Below are positions 45,176-56,937 of a stretch of DNA of 64,000 nucleotides, in pieces. Source of the DNA: Craterostigma plantagineum. Lineage: Eukaryota > Streptophyta > Magnoliopsida > Lamiales > Linderniaceae. Positions within the stretch are counted from its first letter, which is position 1. Every line of letters begins with the position of its first letter. The notes beneath the pieces are model-generated. The model saw only the letters and a list, made by a program, of their open reading frames with translations, had not been told where the DNA came from and did no database searches. Where the stretch lies: the NCBI GenBank assembly GCA_027422505.1, contig JAPQWV010000492.1, forward strand, positions 186,001 through 250,000, read 5' to 3'. Position numbers and translations under genes: made by a program.

Positions 45176-47452
45176 AGATGTGAAGAATTTCAAAATTGAG
45201 TATCTAGGTTTCTATTTTCCCATTTGCTTATAAGTTTCCTACGAAACTCGTGCTTAATTTAAAAAGTTATAGTTAGAAGTGATTTTATGTCTAGGAAATT
45301 GATAACTTACATGGCTAGCAGCGAATTAATCTAAATTCAATTAGAGCATCCTCTACGTTTCAGTTTTTTTTTTTTTTTTTTCACGGTCGAGTATGAAATG
45401 ATTCTAGTATTACCCTCGGATTGATATGGTAATATATTCGAGTCTAATTGAAATGGGACGGGTAACATTCCCATGGAGAAGACCTCCCAAGGCGACATCT
45501 CACGGAAAACATCTCCCGGGGCGGCCTATTGCCCAAAGGAGCTTTGCTCAAGAAAGAAAGACACAATCAGGAAATCTATTCACACAATGCTAGATCGAGC
45601 CTTAGGCTATCTCTAATTCCTTTATATTTTCCTCTATACAAATTTATCAATATTATTATTGACAATAGAATTTAGAATAATTAGAATATCATAATATCAA
45701 ATATTTTAAACGTAAAACATAAAAAATTATTTCATTTTACTATGACCATTTTATTTTGTGAAATTCGAACAAGATGGAATTGATTTGCTTATTAGCAAAT
45801 TGTCCCATTACTGATAATTAGGGTCTTTACACATAAATGTCATTTGCATAAAACTTGTAATTCAGTACCCTCTCAGTATTTTTTTTATCTGTAGGTACAT
45901 AATAGAATAAATTTTTTGCACATAGGTACCCGTTACGCCGCAAGTACGCCATATACCACATTTAAGTACCCTATATCACCGTATTTTGGTATGTAATACG
46001 TTGAGAAAATGGTACGTCATATATGACGCACTAAGGTAGCATATAGAAACCGTATATGGTACTGTATAAATGCGTGACGTGGTACGCAATACACACATAA
46101 AAAGGTATGGCAAGACTGAGAAAATTGGTACAAGCAGTAAAACGAATACATATCTGTAAGAATTTCTAATATAGGTACTGACTTGTAAAGTTTTTATTCA
46201 ATTATTTTTCTATAGATGTCATTTAATAATTTTATAGATACGTTTTTAAAATCACTATTTTATTATTACATAAGAAACCCACTCGTTTTTTTATGAAGTG
46301 TAATGCCCATCATCTCTCTCAGGTTGTTCTCTTCTTCAAGTGTTTGTTTTTGCATATTCATTATTCTCAATTCCTAAATTAATTCAAAACATATAAAGTA
46401 ATTGAAAAACAAATATTATATATATATATATGCATACATACATAGAGGGTGAACAGTGCCTTCTAAATATAGAATACCACTATTCATTCCTCTAAATATA
46501 TTGTGGCTTTTAGAGTTCCGTTGGAATTCTTTTGTCCCTCCGAACTCCCGGTATAGAGTGATGTTGGAGATGCTCTTAGGACTCATTCATGTGGAAGTTG
46601 CCCCACTAACCTATGCTACGTGAACTTGACCCACTATTAAGGTAGTGAGTGACTTGTTGTTCAAATGGAGCAAAGCTGAAGAAACCGCCCACAATCATGT
46701 TACACGTTGATAGGACAGCCCACTAAAGTCATGGGATTAAACACGTGAAGTGCTAACGTAAAGGCTCATCTCCACTTTGCTGAAGGTACGATTCAACCTC
46801 TCTTCTCCTATTATAATATCTGATCATTACAGCGCCGCATGAAAGACTCACGGAATCACACTCTCATAGTGCAATGCTCGATAGGCTCTTTCTCCAATTA
46901 TTACATGTTCTTTAATACTCTTACATGCTTTAATTATACGTATTACTATGTGACCTGAGCGAGCGTCGGAGGGGCGTTGCCGAAAACGGCGCCTTTTAGC
47001 TTCGATTATTCCCGACGAGCTTCAAGTGGCGATGACCCGATTGCTTCCAACGCACCGTTTTGTGCTCCGGGATTTTTCCGGCGGCATAACTAGACCCCTA
47101 TTCTGTTTGTGTCTCACCTCATACTAAGTCCTCACAAATTCTTGAAATTTTTTTGTGTCTCATTTTAAGTCTACACAAATTATAATAATCAAAGAGTTAA
47201 AAGTGAATTCAAGTCCACTGATAAATATTATGATCCGACCATTTGATATCTTAGGAACAAAAAATTTTAATTTAAGGTTAACTATATTAATTTTAGTTTC
47301 GTTGGGTTTTCATTTTTCTACTTTAACATTACGAAACAAAAGCAGATTATCCTTCTTTTCCAAAAGAATCTTTAAAATTTTGCCCCCAAACAAATTTCAA
47401 TTCGTCTCTCACTCTACGCGTATAGAGCGCATTGATACAAACCCTAGTAATC
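45176..47452. other. Intergenic DNA, no gene recognised
   Basis: AT-rich, with a T-run at 45364-45381 and a short TA run near 46418. A stretch at 45900-46130 repeats GGTAC/GTACC-like words and may be a decayed element, but no ends could be found. A GC-richer patch at 46950-47100 has no readable protein. Confidence 0.5.
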
Positions 47453-47470
47453 GCAACCTTAATTCATTTT
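47453..47470. repeat. Target-site duplication of the LINE, left copy
   Basis: GCAACCTTAATTCATTTT, repeated exactly at 53746-53763. Its last T bases merge with the poly-T (poly-A of the element on the minus strand). Confidence 0.9.
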
Positions 47471-47495
47471 TTTTTTTTTGAATTCTAATATTTCA

Positions 47496-50400
47496 TTAGA
47501 AACGAATGTCCGAGGACAATAGATCGGCCATAGCCTGACATGGTGGGGAGCGTCCCTCTCCGTCGACTCCTAAAGTTTTAGCAAGATAATGAGCAACGCT
47601 ATTACCGCTACGTCTAACCAAGCTAAAAGACAAATGATCAAATTCGAGAGCAAGGTTTAAGCAGTCTGTGAGGATGCTACCCGTCATCGTAGAATCCGTA
47701 ATTCGGTGCTGAAGACGTGAAATAATTGCTGAGCAGTCGCCTTCAAGTTCGACTCTTTTCCACTTGTTTATGCTCGCCACTAATAACGCCCAACGTGCGC
47801 CCATGCCTTCAATGACCTCCGGGTCGAATTGCCCCCTGAAGAACTTCGTCCACCATCCGACGCATGCTCCAACGCTGTTTCGAGCAATCACCCCTATTGA
47901 GGCTCCATTTCGTGATTTATGAAGCGCGCCATCAAAGTTGAGCTTTATCACTTCATTGGACGGGCATTGCCAAGAAGATCCAAGGTTCTTGGTTACCTGT
48001 GGTCCTTCGGAAACACATGGACGTGCGATGGATCCGTCTTGTGCCTTCATCACTATATTCCTAGGCGGGACAATCTCAGACTCCATAACCCATTTATTGC
48101 GAGCGTGCCAGATAGCCCAACATGTCGAGAGTAGACGGTCGAAGTCGGACGTGTTTAGACGTGCATGTAAGTCCTGCAGCCAGTCCTTTGCTGAAGATGT
48201 CCACCTACTAAGGATGTTGGACGAGAACCCCGCCGACTCCCAAACTGGGATTGAGCCGAAGCATTCAATAAACACATGTCTGTCATCTTCGTTAATACTT
48301 CCGCACCTTAGGCACGTCGCGTGTTGAAGGCAATGTCTCTCGACAAGATTGGCAGCCGTCGGCAACGCTGTAGCACACAAACGCCATATGAACACCTTGA
48401 TTTTAGGGAGCACCCTAGCGTTCCACAAGAAAGCCCATGAATTTTGGTGTGAACTGGAGCTCGCTTGATCTCTGTGTTCGATGTCGCGAGCGACATAATA
48501 AGCGGATTTCACCGTAAAGGATCCATGTTTCGTATAGTGCCAAATGAGCTTATCGGGGGAGTTTGTCAAACTCAACGGGCATCCCAATATAATGTCTGCA
48601 TCTATGGGTAGAAAGATGGATTGGATAAGAGGCACAGACCAGTTTCCTGTCTGTGGGGATCGAAGATCAGCAACCTTCATATCTTCGAACGTAGCACGAA
48701 TCGGAGTGATAACGCGAAACGACCTTGGCCGCGGTAACCAAGGATCAGCCCACACGTTAACTGTCTGACCATTGCCAATCTGCCATCGAGTCCCTGCCTG
48801 AATAACGTCTTTCGCCGTAAGGATGGCCCGCCAAGTAGCCGAGGATTTCGACCCGCTAGCCGCATTCATAATGGAACCTTTCGGGAAGTATCGTGCTTTA
48901 AGAATCCGGCTCAGTAAGCTCTCTGGTTTAGATAAAATCCTCCAAACCTGTTTAGCAAGAAGGGCTGTATTAAATAGTTTTAAATCCCGAAACCCCATAC
49001 CTCCATCCGCTTTCGGCCGACACATCTTCTCCCAAGAGAGCCAATGAATCTTATGCTTGTCAGATGAGCTCCACCAGAACCTTGTTATCATTTTCTGTAT
49101 ATCCCGTATTAGTGACGACGGCAATCGAAAGACACTCATCGCATACGTTGGTATTGCTTGTAGGACAGCTTTGATGAGGATCTCTCGGCCAGCTTGCGAT
49201 AGCATCTTTTCCGACCACCCTCGCACCCGCTTCCAGACCCTATCCCTTATGTATGTGAATACCTCCTTCTTGTTCCTCCCCATGACAGACGGTAGGCCTA
49301 GGTACAAGTCATGTCGAGCATCCCGGTTGATGCCCAAAGTGGTACAACAAAGTGATCGAGTCTGCTCGTTGACATTCGGGGAGAAGGCCGCCGATGATTT
49401 GAGAAAGTTTACCGTTTGACCCGACGCGCGTTCATAGACTCCAAGGATGTCCTGTATCACTCGCATGCAGTCAATACTTGCACGTGTAAATATTAAAGTA
49501 TCGTCCGCAAAAAGGAGATGCGATATTGAAGGAGCTCCTCGACACACCGCTATTCCTTGTAGCCCTCTAGTAGTTTCTCCCTCCGTAATTAAACTGCTAA
49601 AAGCTTCAGCACAGAAAAGAAAAAGATATGGAGATAACGGGTCTCCTTGACGCAGTCCTCTTTCGGGGGATATGCGACCAAAGCATCCTCCGTTAAGCAC
49701 AAAAGAATAATCTACCGAAGAGATACACATCATTATTAATTTGATAAAGGAAGCATGAAACCCCAATTTACACAATACCATCTCCAGAAATGGCCATTCC
49801 ACCCTATCGTAAGCTTTACTCATGTCCAATTTAAGAGAACATAATCCCTCTCGCCCTGTCTTTCTCTGTTTCATCGCATGGTTAGTTTCGAAAGCAATAA
49901 GAATATTATCTGTAATTAACCGATGCGGAATAAAAGCAGATTGGGTAGGAGATATAATTTGGTCCATGAATTGTTTGAGTCTATTTGTTATGCATTTGGA
50001 AGCGATACGATAAACAACGTTACATAAGCTAATAGGCCGGAAATGGGTAAGGTTCTCAGGATTTTCACACTTAGGAATAAGGACAATGTGTGTCGCATGG
50101 AAAGCCGGAAAATCAGTGCCTTTATTAAGAAAATCGAGAATTAGGTTAGATGTTTCCTCACCAACAATGTCCCAATAATTTTGAAAAAATATTGGTGAGA
50201 ATCCATCGGGCCCGGGGGATTTATATGGAAACATACCGGAAAGAGCCATCTGAACGTCTTCTTTTGTGTACTGTTGAAGGAGCGCCTCATTCATAGTACT
50301 CGAAACGCGTGGCTCGACCGCCCGAATAGCTATATCGATCTCAGATGCCGACGGTTTTTGGGAGCTAAACATCTTTCGAAAGTGGTCAGTGATTGCGCTT

Positions 50401-51581
50401 TCTATCTCAGTACGACTTTCGCACCAAGCACCCGACTCATCACGAATTCGCCTAATCTGATTCGTCTTCTTTCTCGTTGATGCAAAACGGTGGAAATACC
50501 CAGTGTTTCTGTCTCCATTCCGTAACCATTCGCACTTACTTCTTTGTCGCCAGTGAAGTTCCTCTTGACTAAGAATTTTATTCAGTTCAGCTCGTAGCGA
50601 GGATTCGCGCTCCCTTGTGCAGTTGGTAATTGGAAGTTTCATAATCTGAAAGAGTTCTTTCTCAATATTCTGTTTTTCCGCCCGCTTCTCTCTATGTTTG
50701 GTTTGGCTCCAATCGGTTAGCCGAGATTGACTATTTTTCAGAAGCGCCCAAGCTTTTCCTGGTTCATTCGTGCATGACCCGTGTTGCCAGCTTTCTCCTA
50801 TGATTGTCTCACAGTCCTCATTGAGCATCCACTTGGCTTCAAATCTGAACCTACTTATACCTGATGTGCTTCGAGCATGGGGTGGGTTCAAGTTGACCAC
50901 CAAGGCGCTGTGATCTGATGAAAAGGTAGGGACATGACGGATAGTAGCACTAGGAAACATCTCGATCCATGCCGATGAAGCGCAGGCCCTGTCCAGGCGT
51001 TCATAAATAGTATGCGGGGCTTGAGCTCTATTCGACCATGTAAAACAGCGCCCCGTGAATCCCAAGTCCGATAAACCACAGTGTACCAGACATTCCCGAA
51101 AGTCTAAGATTTGCCGTATCGAGCGGGGCCGACCTCCCATCTTCTCTTCTTGTTCGAGAATCTCATTGAAATCCCCAAAGCACAACCATTTTGAGTTTCC
51201 ATGGTTACTTAGTCGCGATAGAAGTTCCCAGCTATGTTTGCGTTGCGATGTGTTCGGATCACCGTGGAAACCCGTAAGCCGCCACCACTCATTTGAATCG
51301 TTATCTTTGATAGAGACATCCATATGAAAAGTCGAGTATGAGCTAAGTACTACAGTTAGGGCTTTCCTCCAAAGTAAAATCAACCCTCCTTTACGTCCTT
51401 CTACATCAACACATAGGCCGTGCATATCAAATTTGCGCTTTACGAAATTGAATCGACTTTTACCGCATTTTGTTTCTATTAGGAAAATCACGTCCGGGCG
51501 ATAGGAACGTACGAGATTTCCCAACTCATGAACTGTAGCGGCTCCTCCCAAGCCCCTACAGTTCCAACATAGTAGACTCAT
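47496..51581 (-). CDS. LINE ORF2: endonuclease, reverse transcriptase, zinc-binding region, RNase H
   Basis: The enzyme nicks target DNA and copies LINE RNA into it. 1,361 residues, intact. Residues 1-230 are an exonuclease/endonuclease/phosphatase domain with LLCWNCRGLGG at the start, GDFNEI near 140 and SSDHSALVV near 222. The reverse transcriptase spans about 430-750, with YKSPGPDGFSPIFFQ near 455, GLRQGDPLSPYLF and the catalytic FADDTLIF near 692. A zf-RVT region follows with VLPKIKVFIWRLC and CLRCGSINEDDRHVFIEC near 1094. A C-terminal RNase H of RVT_3 type starts at LNFDGALHKSRNGASIG near 1215 and ends with SGNSVAHYLAK. The added RNase H is a known feature of many plant L1 elements. Confidence 0.96.
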   Translation of the reverse strand: MSLLCWNCRGLGGAATVHELGNLVRSYRPDVIFLIETKCGKSRFNFVKRKFDMHGLCVDVEGRKGGLILLWRKALTVVLSSYSTFHMDVSIKDNDSNEWWRLTGFHGDPNTSQRKHSWELLSRLSNHGNSKWLCFGDFNEILEQEEKMGGRPRSIRQILDFRECLVHCGLSDLGFTGRCFTWSNRAQAPHTIYERLDRACASSAWIEMFPSATIRHVPTFSSDHSALVVNLNPPHARSTSGISRFRFEAKWMLNEDCETIIGESWQHGSCTNEPGKAWALLKNSQSRLTDWSQTKHREKRAEKQNIEKELFQIMKLPITNCTRERESSLRAELNKILSQEELHWRQRSKCEWLRNGDRNTGYFHRFASTRKKTNQIRRIRDESGAWCESRTEIESAITDHFRKMFSSQKPSASEIDIAIRAVEPRVSSTMNEALLQQYTKEDVQMALSGMFPYKSPGPDGFSPIFFQNYWDIVGEETSNLILDFLNKGTDFPAFHATHIVLIPKCENPENLTHFRPISLCNVVYRIASKCITNRLKQFMDQIISPTQSAFIPHRLITDNILIAFETNHAMKQRKTGREGLCSLKLDMSKAYDRVEWPFLEMVLCKLGFHASFIKLIMMCISSVDYSFVLNGGCFGRISPERGLRQGDPLSPYLFLFCAEAFSSLITEGETTRGLQGIAVCRGAPSISHLLFADDTLIFTRASIDCMRVIQDILGVYERASGQTVNFLKSSAAFSPNVNEQTRSLCCTTLGINRDARHDLYLGLPSVMGRNKKEVFTYIRDRVWKRVRGWSEKMLSQAGREILIKAVLQAIPTYAMSVFRLPSSLIRDIQKMITRFWWSSSDKHKIHWLSWEKMCRPKADGGMGFRDLKLFNTALLAKQVWRILSKPESLLSRILKARYFPKGSIMNAASGSKSSATWRAILTAKDVIQAGTRWQIGNGQTVNVWADPWLPRPRSFRVITPIRATFEDMKVADLRSPQTGNWSVPLIQSIFLPIDADIILGCPLSLTNSPDKLIWHYTKHGSFTVKSAYYVARDIEHRDQASSSSHQNSWAFLWNARVLPKIKVFIWRLCATALPTAANLVERHCLQHATCLRCGSINEDDRHVFIECFGSIPVWESAGFSSNILSRWTSSAKDWLQDLHARLNTSDFDRLLSTCWAIWHARNKWVMESEIVPPRNIVMKAQDGSIARPCVSEGPQVTKNLGSSWQCPSNEVIKLNFDGALHKSRNGASIGVIARNSVGACVGWWTKFFRGQFDPEVIEGMGARWALLVASINKWKRVELEGDCSAIISRLQHRITDSTMTGSILTDCLNLALEFDHLSFSLVRRSGNSVAHYLAKTLGVDGEGRSPPCQAMADLLSSDIRF

Positions 51582-53395
51582 TGCTCCCGGCGGGACTGCC
51601 TAGCAGCCTCCGCCGATATATCCGATGTGTCCATATAATCCGCGCAAGAAAGCATGAGCCGTTTAGCTGCTGTACTAACTTCGGCGAATTCACCTTTTCG
51701 TTTCTTAGGTAATGGGCCAGTCGACCCTATGGTACTTGATGAGTTACGTGAACGAGCTAGGGCCTTCATGCGAATACGGGTGGTTCCTTTGCTAGATTCT
51801 TCCTTCGCTTCCTCTTTCACAATGATCAATGGCTTCTTTCCATGAGAGCTATTGGCCTCCGTTAGAGTATTGCTAAACCCCAGAGATTCTGACTCATATT
51901 TGCGAAGGAGGTCTTTGACTAAAACAGGAGGTTCGTAGCCCATGATTTTAGAAGGGTTTGGGTTCAGGTTATCGCATAATTCTTTAGTTGGCGCATCAGT
52001 AGTATGGGCAAGGGTAGTGGTTGTTGTCGAGTAAGGATCTATCTTAGGAACTTCAGTAGGTTTTGGGAGTTTTGGTTTCTCAGCGGGTTGTAGGGGTTTA
52101 GGGTTTACTTGAGCAGCTATCAGTGTGGCCTTGGGATTCAAATTGGTTTTTTGGTCAGTGTTGACTGTGGTAGGGATTGAGTCGTTTCCTAAGGGATAAT
52201 TAGATTTTTGATGGGTAATTGGGTCTGGTTTTTTCCGGGAACTTGGGTTTATTTTTGGGAGATTTTGAGTGGGCCTACTAGTCTCAGGTACGTGTAATGG
52301 GGCTGATAGGGTTTCGAGCTTGTGTTTGGAAGGTGGGAAGATTTCCTCATCTTGATCAATTACGCTAGAATTTTGGCTAGGATGATGGCTAGGATTAAGG
52401 GAAGGTTCGGGTATATTTTTGGGAAGGATATGAGCGTGATTTGGGTAAGGATGGTTATCTAGGTCAAGCTGCAAGTCTGGGGTCAACATACACAATTTAT
52501 GGGAGGGTAATGAGCTATTTTCGGAGCTGATCCCATGATTGACGTGATCTGTTTCCATCGGTTGTGCACCTTTCCTTGTAGCGAGTTCTTCCCGGACTGG
52601 TGATTTCTGGCGAACATCGGTTGAATGTCCATGCTTCGAGATCGTCGATCCTTTAATCCTATCCATCGCCGGCACATACCTCGTTGCCCTTAGAGACGGA
52701 CTGTAGGGGACGTTATCACCAGGCTCTTCGAAATTATCATCGAACTGAAGCTCACAAGTATGTGATGTATGATCCAATAATCCACATAGATAGCAAAAAT
52801 TGGGTAGGCGCTCATAGGTAAAATTTATCAGGATTTCTTCTCGACCTTCAACCAAAAGTTTCATGATTCGCCGTAGTGGTTTTGTAATGTCAATCCGGCA
52901 TCGAACCCGAATATAAGGAAGTCCCTGGGACCTTTGGCTGCTGTCATACTCGATGAATTCCCCCAGATTTGATCCAATATGTGATATGATCCTTTCAGTC
53001 GACGCCCAGAAAGGTAGGTTGTGAACTTGAACATGAAATTCGCATGTGTCCATGTCTACATTGTTTGGGTCTGTCCCGTCGTCAATCTCGTTAAGAACTA
53101 CGAGTTGTTTCTCGAAAGCCCATGGAGCAGATTTCAGAACCCTAAGTCTATCCAGCTTGTGATTGAAAAGAACAAGAAAGCGATGATCATCAACTTTCTT
53201 TATCTCTACCCCTTTTACTGTATTGAAAGCAGTTGTGAGGGTTTTCTTCATAGCCTCAAAGTTATATGTCTTCTGCGAAAGGATTCGTCCAACAGCAGCG
53301 AAGATGGCATGCTGTCTAACAGGGGGATTGCCAATATCAGAGATTTTGATACCTTCCAATTCCTCCGCCGTTAATCCAATGTCCTTCGAGCCCAT
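51578..53395 (-). CDS. LINE ORF1: RNA-binding protein with DUF4283 and zinc knuckle
   Basis: Coats LINE RNA. 605 residues from ATG 53395. The N-terminal 170 residues match the DUF4283 region of plant LINE ORF1 proteins (FAAVGRILSQKTYN, VLFNHKLDRLRVLKSAPWAF, FHVQVHNLPFWAST). A CX2CX4HX4C knuckle, CYLCGLLDHTSHTC, lies near residue 206. The remaining half is Pro/Ser/Asn-rich and disordered, ending with a basic patch (LPKKRKGEF) that could be a nuclear signal. Its TGA overlaps the ORF2 ATG. Confidence 0.92.
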   Translation of the reverse strand: MGSKDIGLTAEELEGIKISDIGNPPVRQHAIFAAVGRILSQKTYNFEAMKKTLTTAFNTVKGVEIKKVDDHRFLVLFNHKLDRLRVLKSAPWAFEKQLVVLNEIDDGTDPNNVDMDTCEFHVQVHNLPFWASTERIISHIGSNLGEFIEYDSSQRSQGLPYIRVRCRIDITKPLRRIMKLLVEGREEILINFTYERLPNFCYLCGLLDHTSHTCELQFDDNFEEPGDNVPYSPSLRATRYVPAMDRIKGSTISKHGHSTDVRQKSPVREELATRKGAQPMETDHVNHGISSENSSLPSHKLCMLTPDLQLDLDNHPYPNHAHILPKNIPEPSLNPSHHPSQNSSVIDQDEEIFPPSKHKLETLSAPLHVPETSRPTQNLPKINPSSRKKPDPITHQKSNYPLGNDSIPTTVNTDQKTNLNPKATLIAAQVNPKPLQPAEKPKLPKPTEVPKIDPYSTTTTTLAHTTDAPTKELCDNLNPNPSKIMGYEPPVLVKDLLRKYESESLGFSNTLTEANSSHGKKPLIIVKEEAKEESSKGTTRIRMKALARSRNSSSTIGSTGPLPKKRKGEFAEVSTAAKRLMLSCADYMDTSDISAEAARQSRREQ

Positions 53396-53745
53396 CGATC
53401 ATATAACTATTCGAGAGATCACACCAGCGTATCAAGTGCTGTTGACTTTTTGCGTCTCCAACAATACTGCAAAGAAAACAGAACAGACAACAAAAAGAAC
53501 GTCAAAGTATGTGGTGAAGAGCAGGAGGATGGATTTCGTATGAAGGTCAATGAGGAAAGAATGGCACCCGGCTGAAAAGGGGGACAGAGATTGACAGAGC
53601 GAGGTTGTTGAGATTCGCTAACGATATGGCTTCTAAGCTAGTCCAGATCATAGCACGTGTGCACTGGGGCAACCCTCATAGTGGGGAAAGAAACCCTCAA
53701 AAAAGAGAGGAAAACGACACTCAAAAAGAGAGAAAAAATTTATGA
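53396..53745 (-). promoter_or_regulatory. 5'UTR and probable internal promoter of the LINE
   Basis: About 350 bases between the right target duplication and the ORF1 ATG. Plant LINEs carry their RNA polymerase II promoter here. The first 60 bases are purine-rich on the plus strand (AAAAGAGAGG-type runs). Confidence 0.5.
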
Positions 53746-53841
53746 GCAACCTTAATTCATTTTGGATGTCTTGCTCATCTCTTGTTGATTCTTTATACTG
53801 TAAAATCATTTGTTTTGTTTGCGCCATATTTGGGGTTTATG

Positions 53842-54350
53842 TTTATTACATAGCCGAGAATTAATTGCAAATTGTAATTAATGAGGAAATAACTTGGAGA
53901 TCAAACAATTAAAAAAATCAAAAGAAACGTCAAGTCCTTCGTATAACCGCAGATCTTATACTTTTTTTTCTAACATTTATGAGAAGAAATCACATATTGT
54001 TATCAGTTACAGAATGATAATTGTAACTTAGAGGTCGAAGCTTAAAAAATAAGAAGAAACGTCTACCACGTGGTAAGATCATTAAAATATTTTGTATTCA
54101 TTTTACTAACATGTTTATTACATAGTTGAAAATTAACTTCATATTATAATCGATCACAGAATCAGAGGAATTATAACCTAATGGACAAAATGACATGTTT
54201 AAACCAAATAATATAAATGACAAGTCCTTTTGTCTCAAGGTGTTACGTTTTTTCATAACATATTTATTACATTTATAAGATTAAATTACATGTTGCAATC
54301 GTGACAAGTCAGAAATTATAACTTGGACAGTCGAAAAACTCTTTGAAAAT
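53842..54350. repeat. Degenerate tandem repeat, about 130-150 bp unit, four copies
   Basis: Four successive blocks start near 53842, 53974, 54113 and 54262. Each has a TTTATTACATA-like start, an AAATTAA word, ATTGTAAT/ATTATAATC, then TATAACTT and a GTCRAA word. Identity is low, so this is an old array. No coding potential. Confidence 0.5.
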
Positions 54351-56433
54351 TACATTTTACAGAACATTTTTATTCTATATATGGAATAAATTTTAGTCTA
54401 ATGAATCATAAATTAAATTAAGCCCTCATATTCTGGGAAGTGTAGGCAGGAAACACTCAGGGACATATTTGCAACTAAAGGAAGTTGCAGGAAAGTTTAC
54501 GTACACTTATAAACGTGCTCTCTCAAGTTCTTCTGTCGAGGCCCTCAGGTTTTACAGTAGCGAAACAATTGGTACTGCAGTTTGTGGACACTTTGCATGC
54601 TGGAAATGCTGTTTTGATTTCACGAGAAAAGATGGTTACAACAACTGCCCTCTATGTCGACGGTCCTTGATTCACAATTGCAACTTGAGTAAATTATTCA
54701 GCTCTTTAGTCAAATGGTACTACCCAACGGCTTATGCTAGAGGGTAGAACTTAACCACCGACGAGGGAGACTTGGACCCTAAAGTTTCAAATATTGTATT
54801 TCCTTATAAACATATAAATATTTCCTTATGTATATTTTGCAAAGTTCTTGACAGTTCTTTTATTTGTAATAATTTGAATGGGGTTTTTGTATGACGAAGA
54901 ATGTTGCCCGTTTACGCCAAACTTCACTTTATGTAAAGATCTGATCTTCCGGCCAATAGTACCGTGTTGCGGATGCGGTTAACAATTCTATACGCGCTTT
55001 CATTGTTAAATATGATTATTTTTGTGGGTTGCATTCTAATTTTCGATTATCCTCAGTCTACTGTGAAGTGTGAATCATGTGTTGTACTGTTAAATTGATT
55101 ACTTTTGTACATGCGCTGAGTGTACTATCCTTCATCAGTATTGGGCCCCTGCATAATTTCTTGGAAATATGCTTCAAAGAAGGTTACGCTAAAAGAGTAG
55201 GTTCACTTTCTGGTTGACAGGCATACACTTGATCCATTATGGCTGCTGTTGTAGCAGTTGTTTGGTAACTATAAGTTGTAATTGCTTCTGTGCCTTAGTG
55301 CATTTTAAGTGAACCTCCTCATGTTTTTTATTGTTGTAGGAGTTCCCTATAAAGGGACATGCGTACGAGGGCAAATCGTGCACTGGTCAGAAAGAATTGG
55401 TCGTGAGGCCAATGGTTTTCGGTAAGATTCATTTTCTTCAAACATAATAGAGATAAATTGAGGTATCTTTGTTTATTATATTTTTGCTTGTTCCCTTAGT
55501 TTGTGGACACTTTGCATGCTGGATGTGTTGTTCTGATTTCATGAGAAAGATGGTTACTGCCCTCTATGCCGACGGTCCTTGATTCACAATTGCAACGTGA
55601 GTGAAGCATTCAACTCTTTAGTCAAATAATACTACCCAACGGTTTATGCTAGAGGGGAAAATTTAACCACCGACGAGGGAGACTTGGACCCTAAAGTTTC
55701 AAGTATTGTATTTCCTTTTTGGCATATATGTATTTCCTTATATACATTTTGCAAAATTCTTGACAGTTCTTTTATTTGTTAAAATTTGAATGGGGTTTTG
55801 GTATGACGAAGAATGTTGCCCGTTTACACTAAAGTGCACTTTATGTAAAGATCTGGTCTTCCGACCAATATTATCGTGCTACGGATGCGGTTAGTAATTC
55901 TGCTTCATTGTTAAATATGATTATTTTTGTGGGTTGCATTCTAACTTTCGATTATCCCCAGTCTACTGTGAAGTGTGAATCATGTGTTGTACTTGGAATG
56001 TACGGGAGCTTCACATGCACTGGGTGTACTATCCTTCATCGGTATTTGGCCCCTAAAATTTGTGTTGGCCTCCATAATTTCTTGGAAAGATGCTTCAAAG
56101 AAGATTACACTAAAAGAGTAGGTTCCACTTTCACATGTGGTCTATGGCGGGAAGGCATACACTTGATCCATTATGGCTTCTGCAGTAGCAGTTGTTTGGT
56201 TACTATAACTTGTAATTGCTTGTATGCTTTTGTGCATTTTAAGTGAACCTCCTAATGTTTTTTATTGTTGCAGGAGTCCCTATAAAGGGAGATGCGTACG
56301 AGTGCAAATCGTGCACTGGTGAGAACGAACTGGTCGTGAGGGCAGTGGTCTTTGGTAAGATTTATTTTCTTCAAACATAATATAGATAAACTGAGGTATC
56401 TTTGTTTTATTACTTTTTTTTCTTGTTCCCTTA

Positions 56434-56937
56434 GTTTGTGGACACTTTGCGTGCTGGAAGTGTTGTTCTGATTTCATGATAAAAGATGGTATAACAACTG
56501 CCCTCTATGCCGACGGTCCTTGATTCATAAATGCAACGTGAGTGAAGCATTCAAGTCTTTAGTCAAATCGTGCACTAGTGTCGTGAGGCCAGTGGTCTTT
56601 GGTAAGATTTGTTTTCTTCAAACATAATATAGATAAACTGAGGTTTCTTTGTTTTATTGTATTTTTGCTTCTTACCTTAGTTTGGGGACACTTCGCATGC
56701 TAGAAGTGTTGTTCTGATTTCATGATAAAAGATGGTTCCAACAACTGCCCTCTATGCCGACGGTCCTTGATTCACTTATGCAACGTGAGTGAAGCATTCA
56801 ACTCTTTAGTCAAATCGTGCACTGGTGAGAACAAATTGTCGTGAGGCCAGTGGTCCTTGGTAAGATTTGTTTTCTTCAAACATAATATAGATAAACTGAG
56901 GTATCTTTGTTTTATTATATTTTTGCTTGTTCCCTTA
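56434..56937 (+). repeat. Two short truncated units (about 250 bp each) of the RING exon array
   Basis: In each unit a type-b exon is cut after SLVK and joined directly to the middle of a type-a exon (SCTxE/VVRPVV), followed by the usual GTAAGATTTGTTTTC intron start. The two breakpoints are at the same sequence (AGTCAAATCGTGCACT), near 56570 and 56813, so one deletion occurred and the unit was then duplicated. Confidence 0.75.

Larger units (their letters stand above)
47471..53745 (-). mobile_element. Full-length L1-type LINE with both ORFs open
   Basis: About 6.3 kb on the minus strand: 5'UTR (53745-53396), ORF1, ORF2, a very short 3'UTR and a poly-A tail seen as T-run 47467-47479. An 18-bp exact target duplication flanks it. 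ORF1 stop and ORF2 start overlap in ATGA at 51581-51578. Both frames are uninterrupted over almost 2,000 codons, which is rare for plant LINEs and points to a recent and possibly competent copy. Confidence 0.95.

Noticed and set aside
45900..46130. GGTAC-rich stretch that might be a transposon
   Set aside because: No inverted ends or target duplication could be found.
46950..47100. GC-rich patch that might be an exon
   Set aside because: No frame gives a readable protein with splice sites.
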